Source of the DNA: Strigamia acuminata
Lineage: Eukaryota; Arthropoda; Chilopoda; Geophilomorpha; Linotaeniidae
Assembly: GCA_949358305.1 (NCBI GenBank)
Contig: OX442318.1
Span: forward strand, 7,364,501-7,428,500
Length of the DNA stretch: 64,000 bases
Direction: 5' to 3'
The notes under the pieces were generated by a model. It did not search any database and was not told the DNA's origin. It saw only the letters and a list, made by a program, of their open reading frames with translations. Position numbers and translations under genes: made by a program. Numbering within the stretch: position 1 is the first letter of the stretch; every line of letters starts with the position of its first letter. Below are positions 56,901-64,000 of the stretch, piece by piece.

Positions 56901-57826
56901 CGTATCCCTCGACAAAGAACAAGTTTGGAGAATAAAATATAAAATATCAGTCGTTATTTTTGTATAAATGGCTGGGTAAAGGTGTTGTTAGTCACCGACT
57001 CACCGGCAGGTATTTCCCGTATTTGTCAATTTTTAAAAGGTATCGATTGCAGCCAGGGCGCCGTTCTTGGTTCGCCATAAATTAATATGGTCGATCGTTT
57101 AATGGGCAAGGCGGCAACCGCCAGATAAGACTACATGACACCCGTAATGACTCCCGCATTCGTGGAAGAGTGTGATTACATAAGCGAGGGAGTTTGCTCT
57201 TAAATTCCCAACGTTTAGTTTTTATTTATCAAACAAGTGATGACAAGATAAATACATATGTGTACGTATATCTCATCATTAGTTGTTTAACAAATATATG
57301 TGTTTGTGTGTTAGGCTTTTATTTAGATTGGCACTATCTATTTAATCTTTATTCTTCCCACTCTGCAGTTAAGTGCGGAGGAAACCCCTCCATTACATCC
57401 CCACAACCCATCACATCAACCCTTGTTTACTCTCTTTCCAAATTTTTTTTTTTTATTCTCAAATTCTATAAAAATAAATTTAAAAAAAAAAATTTAGATT
57501 TTTTTTTTTGGTTTTATTTGATATATAGATGTAAATAAAAGAGATTTAGTTGGCAATTTCATTTTACTTGGAAGCAATTTGCTCTTTTTTTTTTTTTAAA
57601 TATTCATGTACGAGTAAATCTTTTTTTTTTTTTAAAAACTTTTTATTTAAAATTTAACAGTCGTTGCGCGTCGTAGCAATTTGCTCATCATGCGAAACAC
57701 GTGCGCTTTTTATTCGTTGGTCAACGAGACTAAAAATGGTACTTACCACCAGTTGGCCGAAGTTGCTTCGACGAGACAAACGAGTGTGAACCAAAAAACG
57801 AAATTGACGTCGACGGGCCGATTCAT
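53979..57826 (-). CDS. WntA: Wnt ligand, WntA type, five exons, complete
   Basis: Exons 57826-57747, 56403-56147, 56076-55808, 54958-54696 and 54180-53979 join in phase at all borders and give 356 residues, normal for a Wnt. The first exon encodes a signal peptide (MNRPVDVNFVFWFTLVCLVE) ending TSANW|W. Then come the Wnt landmarks: [79 protein letters not shown] and CKCHGVSGSC. The Ser in CHGVSGSC is the lipidated residue. A basic insert (VKRKKKRLRPMSKNRKK) precedes the Cys-rich end (TQGRTCNRSS, CCGRGYHT, WCCRVMCEQC). It is a secreted palmitoleoylated ligand for Frizzled receptors. The subtype WntA is my best match from memory of insect and other invertebrate WntA; the Wnt4 and Wnt16 groups are less similar. 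Confidence 0.88.
54318..54480. repeat. About 41-bp tandem repeat in a Wnt intron
   Basis: Three copies of AAACTATAAACAGTCCCAAAA ... ACCAAAAACCCAAAAATT type (diverged). In the intron between exons 4 and 5. Confidence 0.75.
55265..55695. repeat. About 113-bp composite tandem repeat in a Wnt intron
   Basis: Three to four copies of a unit built from TTTCGCATCTGTTGTGCAAC, TTTGCGACGTTTTCGCAAAT and GAAACTTTGCGACTTTTTTA. The smaller words TTTCGCATCTG and TTTGCGACG recur within the unit, so it is a repeat of repeats. The right end abuts the presumed coding exon 3 side by about 110 bp. Confidence 0.88.
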
Positions 57827-60800
57827 GTTGGCATCGAGCTCATGTCGGCCGTTTCAACTTTTTCTGCACTATTCATTTCACCGTCGCTCGCCACAAAAAA
57901 TCACTTGCTCGTCCCGTTCGCGCACATTTACTTTCCTCCTCCGCTTCTCCCGACCACTGCAAGTGATGTGTTTCGTATCGTATCTACAGAATGTATGTAC
58001 ACACGCGTTTGCAAGCGTGTTCCGAAGCCACCCTCTCGTCGAGTTCCTCCAATGAGCTTCGAGTGAGGTCATAAGTGTCGAGCTCACTCGCTCCTCTTTG
58101 TACTTGTAATCATTGTCGTTCTAAACACTCTTTTCTGCTCCCCGTTCGCTCAATACCGATAAAAACCATCCGAATTAAATCGAAAAAACCCCGAAAAAAT
58201 TAGAAAAATTACAAAAATTAAAAAAAAAAAATATTAATTCAGGAATTTTTCAATTTGCAAACATGTTAATTGAATTTTGGTCTTTGTCCAATTGAATTGG
58301 GGTAATTGCTAAAGGAATCATGCCCCATCTTGACCTTATTCTGTCTGGCGATTGTTCATTCACAGGATGTTTGCATGAATGGCTAATGGTGATGTTATCC
58401 CCACGAGGAGGAGGAGGCTTCCTCCACCCCTCATCTCTTCTCTTGTGGTGTTTGGGGATCTATTTCCGCCCGTTTCGTTGCTCACACAAGGGGCGGCATT
58501 TATTTCAGTGTACGGCAGTGGTCAAACGAGGCTCTCTCTACACCCCTCTTCTTACTCTCGCACCGAGGTTTCCAAATTAACTTTTTTTTTTTATTTTAAA
58601 AAAAAATTATTTTTTTTATTTTTTAAGTGGAAAATTGCGTGAATGGGATAAAATAAAAAATTGAGCCAAGAAATGAAGAGCTGCATCCGCTGCTTTAAAT
58701 TGATTTTCGCTTTCCTCAATCACCGCCCACACCGCACACTTTTGTCAAAATGTCTCTTTGCGGTGAAATAGTCAATTGTATCTTTTAATTTTTTTGGGAG
58801 GTGTCTGTGTGTGTGTGTGTGAGGTGGAGAGTTGTGCTGGAGATAAGTGGAAAAGCGGCGAATATGTCAAAGCGGGAACTTCAGTGATCTCGCGATAACA
58901 GAAACACCCTCAGAAATAACCACCGACCTCCACGTAATCCCTTTTCCCCTATACCTCCTTGACTGCCCCCCTCTTCTTCTTTATTGATGGCTGAACAGGG
59001 TTTTTACACTCTTGGTTGTTGCTTAACTTGGCTTGTTATGTTATTTTGTCTATTTTTATTTTTATTTTTATTTTTTTTGTGTTTTTTGGTGAGTTTCGAG
59101 TGAACGAATCACGATTTTCCGTTTAGTAATGGAACGTGGAGAAATGGAGAGATTAATTATGTTGTGGTCAGTTTTTTATTTTATGGTTTTTTATTCAATA
59201 TTATTTTTTTTTTGTAATTTTTGTAATTTTTTATTTTTTATTTTTTTTTTGGAAATTTTTTTCTTTTTTATTTTGAAATTAAATAATTCAAATTTTTTTT
59301 CATGTTTTATGATAGGGAATTAGGCTTTTTATGATTATTTTTTTATTGTTTTATTTTTTTGTTTAATCTTTTGGTTTATTGAGTTTTCCTTCAATTTTTT
59401 GGTTTATTTATTCATTTAATTAATTAATTTATTTATTTCTGAATTAAATTTAATTGATAAATGTAAAAAAAAATATCTATTTGTTGTTTATTTATTTTTA
59501 CAATATTAATCAAACTTTTATTCATTTTTCATATTTTCTAAATTTAAATTTAAAAAAAAAAAAAACCAAACCGACAAAAACAACATTTCAGCATAATCAT
59601 CAAACAAAACCCAACCCGCCCATCCAAAAACAATCATCATCCACTCAAAATAACTCACTAATCACCATTTCCAACCTTCCTTACACCGTTACAACCTCCA
59701 ATTTATTCCCCAATTTCCATTTACACAAGAATACCAATTACAATTTGTAAACAAACTCCAAAAACAACCACGCCACCACAGCGACACGTTTCCGCACCAA
59801 CCCCTAACCCCGGACTTGCCAAATCCAACCGATCGACTATAATAGTCTGGCAACTCGGTCATGCAGAAGTTAACCCAGACGTCCCGCTTGGCCTTTCTAT
59901 TCTCACCTATGCAATTCCAACCAAACCAATTTTTCAAACACAAAAAAAAACAACCAAAAACCACTCCACAAACAATTCCAACCAAACAAAACAAACCATA
60001 AACCTCAAAAACTAATTAAAATTGCATAAACTCCACTAATTACTCCTCAAAAACACTAAATAACATCAAAATCCTGCCGTCCCCAGCCCCCAACTCCCTC
60101 CCAGTCTCTTTTATTGTCGTCTCTTCTTTCCATTTCTTTTTTAACATTTTCAAAACTTCCTACTCTGCGTACTTTCTCAGTTAAAATTTATGGTCGAATT
60201 ACGTTACACGTCAAAGAAAGCGCACTAATATCTTTTTCTCCCCCTACCAATTTTTTTTAAAGCATTTTTTTCCTATTAAAATGCATTGCCTACTTGCGAC
60301 ACATAATTTTCAACATCGCATTCCAACACATTGGAGCGTAATAAAAAGACGCAAAAGCGCTTCTACCATCTTGTAATTAACTGTTCGCAGAATCGCAGAA
60401 CAGAAAGCGAAAAGCAAACAAATCGACAAGTGCCTCTAAATAAAATAAAACACTCCAAATGTGTTATCGAACCACTCCGTTTCTTTTTTCCTTCTTTTTC
60501 TGCTCTGCTCTCGCGGCCCGCTCGCTATCGAGTGTGTTTTAAGCGTTATTTATATCCTCGCCGAGAAATTTGATTTGCCACTTCTCTCGCTCGACTGTGA
60601 AAGTGGGAGCGCGAAAACGAAGGAAAAAAAAGATTAAAAAATAGAATATTTTAAAGAAAAAATCGCATCGCCACTTCAAATATTTATTCGCAATCACAAT
60701 TTCACTCGTTTTTTTATTTTATTTTTATTTTTGTTATTTTTTAAATTTTTTAAATAAAAAAATAATAATAGTAATAAAAAAATAAAAATGGAATGATATA

Positions 60801-61800
60801 GGTGTGGCGATGGCAAGTGGGTGATTTACAACATAAGCTGACGTTCAATGTAGTTGCATAATGGAAAGGGGTTGGCAGCCGACTTAATCGTCTTATAGCA
60901 GAGTGGTAAATTTATTTCTGTGCTAATCACTCGGATAAAATGTCACTTGAGTATGTGGACAAGCTTGTTTTAGAAACCGAATCGTCCAGCGGCTTCTTCT
61001 GAGCTCATAAAAAATGGAAATTACAGCTGCAGTGTAGATTTACAGTGATTTAGAAGCCATTGGATGCGTTTGCTGGCATGTAATTAACCATTTGGTTGTG
61101 TAATTTACTATAAAATGCAAATATATTATGGAAGGGGTGGATTTTGTGACGTTTCAGCATAAATTTCCTAATATTTTGTTTGATTTTCTTTGAATTAAGC
61201 TTGCAACGTTTAATTCCTATGGGCTGAGACTATATACACCTGGGACAAGCAGGGTGGCTTTTATTAATCTCTGTCAACTTATGGGATTTGTATGATCTTA
61301 ATCCTAAGATCATTAGGATCTATTGTAGATGTGTGGTGATCTGTGAAAATGCTGTGTGCAGTCATCAATTATAGAATATTTTTTCACAAAAAAATAAGAA
61401 AAAAAAGGAAAGAATTCGAGAAATTGAAAATTTGGTTTTGTGTGTTTAATTCGTGGTCAATAAATACAAAAAAAGCATAAAAAAATAAATAAATATTGTA
61501 GATGTTGGCGCCATCTAGTGGTCAAGAACACAGTTATTCGCAATAAGGCGTCTTTCAAACTTTTTATTTCTAAATCCAAAAGCTTGTTTTTGTTTTTATT
61601 CAAAATTTTTGTCGTTCTTGACAAACTGGTGCTTTGTTATTGCACCCTTGATTCTTGAGAAAAGCTTGTACGAAGAATAAAAATTCAAAAATCTAAAACT
61701 ACACTCAAAATGGCGTCGAGGGTTGTAGCGACGTGACTACCACCGACGAATTTCAGTACTAAACCAAGCGCCGTTATCGGTTCGCTTCTTATCCATTCAT
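57827..61800. other. Non-coding region upstream of the Wnt gene
   Basis: No exon recognised. It alternates AT-rich low-complexity tracts (58560-58640, 59040-59560, 60600-60800) with non-repetitive blocks (57830-58140, 58310-58560, 58690-59000, 60810-61330). These blocks are candidate Wnt enhancers (inference). A CTCF-like motif closes the region at 61504-61524. Confidence 0.5.
61504..61524 (-). promoter_or_regulatory. CTCF-like motif, best match in the window, between Wnt and PLA2G6
   Basis: On the minus strand GACCACTAGATGGCGCCAAC contains the full core CCACTAGATGGCGCC. It points toward the Wnt gene, opposite to the motif at 53556. Motif similarity only. Confidence 0.55.
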
Positions 61801-62138
61801 CGTGAAGGCAGCTGGCATTCCGCAGCTGAATTCAAAGACTTTCCTCGGAATCACACTTTGAATAAAGAGAACTCCGATATAAATTAACAGAAAAAAAACA
61901 ACACAAATTTGAAGATAAAGGTGAGTTCATGTAACGATGACATAACGATTTTCCATTCGCTCACTATTTGACTTCCCATAGGTTTAATGCAACGACACGA
62001 GTGTTTATGACAAACTGCACACGACTACGACTATAAAACTTGAAAAATAATTAATAATACAAGGTACGGAGTATAATAATCGTAAAAATTCTGGAGATTA
62101 AAACAGGACTAAAGATTTGTCGATTTTTTTCCTCTAGA

Positions 62139-64000
62139 ATGGCCAAACTGTTTGGTTCCGTTTTGGGAAACATCGCTGGTTCTTTACTACGAACGTTAAG
62201 TGATGGTGTGTCAACCGACACAGTACTGGAAGTTAAAACTGACACTTATATTCGTCAGCCTGTTCATTGCAGGGAAGAGGGTCTGGTTATTTACGGACCC
62301 TTGGATGGAATATTCGATATAGTTTTACATAAAGATTACCAATCATCGTTGAGCATGGCCTATAGGTAAAACAAAATGAATTTTCGGTAAAAAAGAAATT
62401 AAGAAAAAAAGAGTTTTGGCTCCAAAAAATGAATTTTGGCTCCAAAAAATGAATTTTGGCTCCAAAAAATGAATTTTGGCTCCAAAAAATGAATTTTGGC
62501 TCCAAAAAATGAATTTTGGCTCCAAAAAATGAATTTTGGCTCCAAAAAATGAATTTTGGCTCCAAAAAATGAATTTTGGCTCCAAAAAATGAATTTTGGC
62601 TCCAAAAAATGAATTTTGGCTCCAAAAAATGAATTTTGGCTCTAAAAAATGAATTTTGGCTCCAAAAAATGAATTTTGGCTCCAAAAAATAAATTTTGGC
62701 TCCAAAAAATGAATTTTGGCTCCAAAAAATGAATTTTGGCTCCAAAAAATGAGTTTTTGCTCCAAAAAATGAATTTTTGCTCCAAAAAATGAATTTTTGC
62801 TCCAAAAAATGAATTTTTGCTCCAAAAAATGAATTTTTGCTCCAAAAAATGAATTTTTGCTCCAAAAAATGAATTTTTGCTCCAAAAAATGAATTTTTGC
62901 TCCAAAAAATGAATTTTTGCTCCAAAAAATGAATTTTTGCTCCAAAAAATGAATTTTGGCTCCAAAAAATGAATTTTGGCTCCAAAAAATGAATTTTTGC
63001 TCCAAAAAATGAATTTTTGCTCCCAAAAAGGAATTTTTGCTCCACAAAATGAAGTATTCAGGGGGGACGAGGCCCCACCTTGATCTACTCGTGATTTTAT
63101 GTTTGTTTTGACAGTTTATTTCGTTCGGAAGCGATAATCGATGTGGAATCCAAGTTTGTCATATACAAACAGGCGTTGTTGCCTTTACTCGCTTGTTGTT
63201 CGTATCTATGCACGAAAGACATGTTGCAAAAATTTTGCGACGTCTTGAAAGATCATCCAACGTGGTCAGCCGTTCACGTGGCAGCTTATTTAGGTTTTGC
63301 CGACAGTTTCCGAGCAGATGGTCTTGCAAGGTGTGAGTTGAATTCCATAACTTTAGAGCACATGTTTTTCATTTTATTATTTTTGCTTATTTTCTCAGCC
63401 AAATTAACGACACTGCGTGGGAAACTGGCGAAACCGCTCTATTAGTCGCTCTAAGAAGCGAACAGTATAAAGTCGTGCAAACTCTCTTGAGTCTGGACGT
63501 CGACACGAATAAAATGGACATCAACGGCAACACGGCCGTGCACGCTGCCGCTATAACTAATAAAGATGTCATTCAGGTAAATATGAGGTAACTAATTTTT
63601 ATTGCCAGAAAATAAAAATTATATAAAATTTATTTTATTAAAAGAAAAATTAAAGATGTAATATTTTTTAAATTATTTTTTTTATTAGAGTATTACGATA
63701 AAATCGGGGCAATTGATAAATCATAGGAATAAGGATGGTCATACTCCCCTTCACTTGGCTTGCGTGGCGGACAAGCCGGATTGCGTTAAAGCGCTGATGT
63801 CTGCCGGTGCCGATGTCAATGTGACGGGGACGTATGAATATCCTATTCATACAGCTTTACAAGTGTCTAGTACAAGGTGAAATGGGTTTTAAAGGGTTAA
63901 TGAATTTAAAAGTTTATTTTTTTATTTTTTTTGTTGTTGTAGATGTGCCAAAGAAATAATAGATATGTATCCGGATCAGTTGCATGCTCAAGATATGAAA
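62139..64000 (+). CDS. PLA2G6: Calcium-independent phospholipase A2, group VI (iPLA2-VIA), N-terminal part, cut by window end
   Basis: Exons 62139-62365, 63115-63330, 63399-63576, 63689-63876 and 63943 onward join in phase and give the first 289 residues. The start [14 protein letters not shown], the segment [18 protein letters not shown] (human NHPSWSVAHLAVELG) and the ankyrin repeats [20 protein letters not shown] and [12 protein letters not shown]...CAKEII match PLA2G6. The patatin-like catalytic domain with the GXSXG serine must lie beyond 64000. The enzyme releases fatty acids from the sn-2 position of phospholipids and maintains membrane and mitochondrial lipids. A noncoding first exon probably ends at 61920 (donor AAAG|GTGAGT), with the acceptor TTTTTTTCCTCTAG directly before the ATG. 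Intron 1 of the coding part is filled by a 20-bp minisatellite. Confidence 0.88.
62375..63050. repeat. 20-bp minisatellite, unit TCCAAAAAATGAATTTTGGC
   Basis: About 33 units, nearly perfect. Two sectors differ at one position (TTTTGGC on the left and at the far right, TTTTTGC in the middle), which suggests segmental amplification. It occupies most of PLA2G6 coding intron 1 (62366-63114). Minus-strand ORFs of up to 252 residues are by-products. Confidence 0.95.

Noticed and set aside
57878-58087. Minus-strand 69-residue ORF as first Wnt exon
   Set aside because: No signal peptide and no donor in the required phase; the exon at 57826-57747 has both.
62287-63047. Minus-strand ORFs of 234 and 252 residues (repeats like [20 protein letters not shown])
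   Set aside because: They are translations of the 20-bp minisatellite in a PLA2G6 intron. Three units of 20 bp make 60 bases, so any stop-free unit gives an endless 20-residue repeat. No start context or non-repeat coding part.

Overview
The window is a piece of an AT-rich insect nuclear genome: introns are short with GT-AG borders, poly-A/T tracts and MITEs are abundant, and the gene set is animal (Wnt, a Not-type homeobox, VHL, iPLA2). A WntA-type Wnt, which Drosophila lacks, together with the overall gene style suggests a beetle (Tribolium-like) or another non-dipteran insect; the species cannot be proven from the sequence. I reconstructed most genes by joining exons by eye through splice sites and reading phase. 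All splice models are therefore inferences without transcript support, but in most genes every exon joint is in phase.

Layout. 0.9-4.5 kb (-): SLC16 monocarboxylate-type transporter with two frame breaks and a MITE sitting in a splice donor. 5.1-6.5 kb (-): MFS sugar transporter. 7.3-8.0 kb: 20-bp minisatellite. 8.2-10.3 kb (-): BTB-BACK-kelch protein. 10.5-12.3 kb (+): a seven-exon four-transmembrane protein of unknown function. 12.7-14.6 kb (+): second BTB-BACK protein. 14.7-15.5 and 15.9-17.1 kb (-): two unrecognised proteins with coiled coils. 17.1-33.2 kb: a Not-family homeobox gene (20.7-21.9 kb, -) inside a large non-coding territory with repeats and non-repetitive blocks that look regulatory. 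33.25-37.8 kb (+): one or two coiled-coil/Cys-containing genes. 38.2-38.8 kb (-): small secreted orphan, head-to-head with a divergent SLC1 (glutamate-transporter family) gene at 39.0-46.1 kb (+), whose introns hold five transposable elements, one nested in another. 46.5-48.1 kb (-): VHL with a long C-terminal tail. 48.7-52.8 kb (+): a very large Cys-Gly-Pro repeat protein resembling the Drosophila Mst(3)CGP sperm-tail family. 54.0-57.8 kb (-): WntA-type Wnt, complete with its signal-peptide exon. 62.1-64.0 kb (+): 5' part of iPLA2-VIA (PLA2G6), cut by the window end.

The genes do not form an operon-like pathway. Two themes stand out. First, developmental regulators (Not homeobox, Wnt) lie in non-coding territories bordered by CTCF-like motifs; the pair around the Wnt gene is convergent. 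Second, several genes look testis or sperm-structural by composition (the CGP protein, the coiled-coil gene at 15.9 kb, the Cys-containing gene at 33-38 kb), which is inference. A dispersed family of 20-bp-unit minisatellites recurs in introns and spacers across the whole window, in both orientations.
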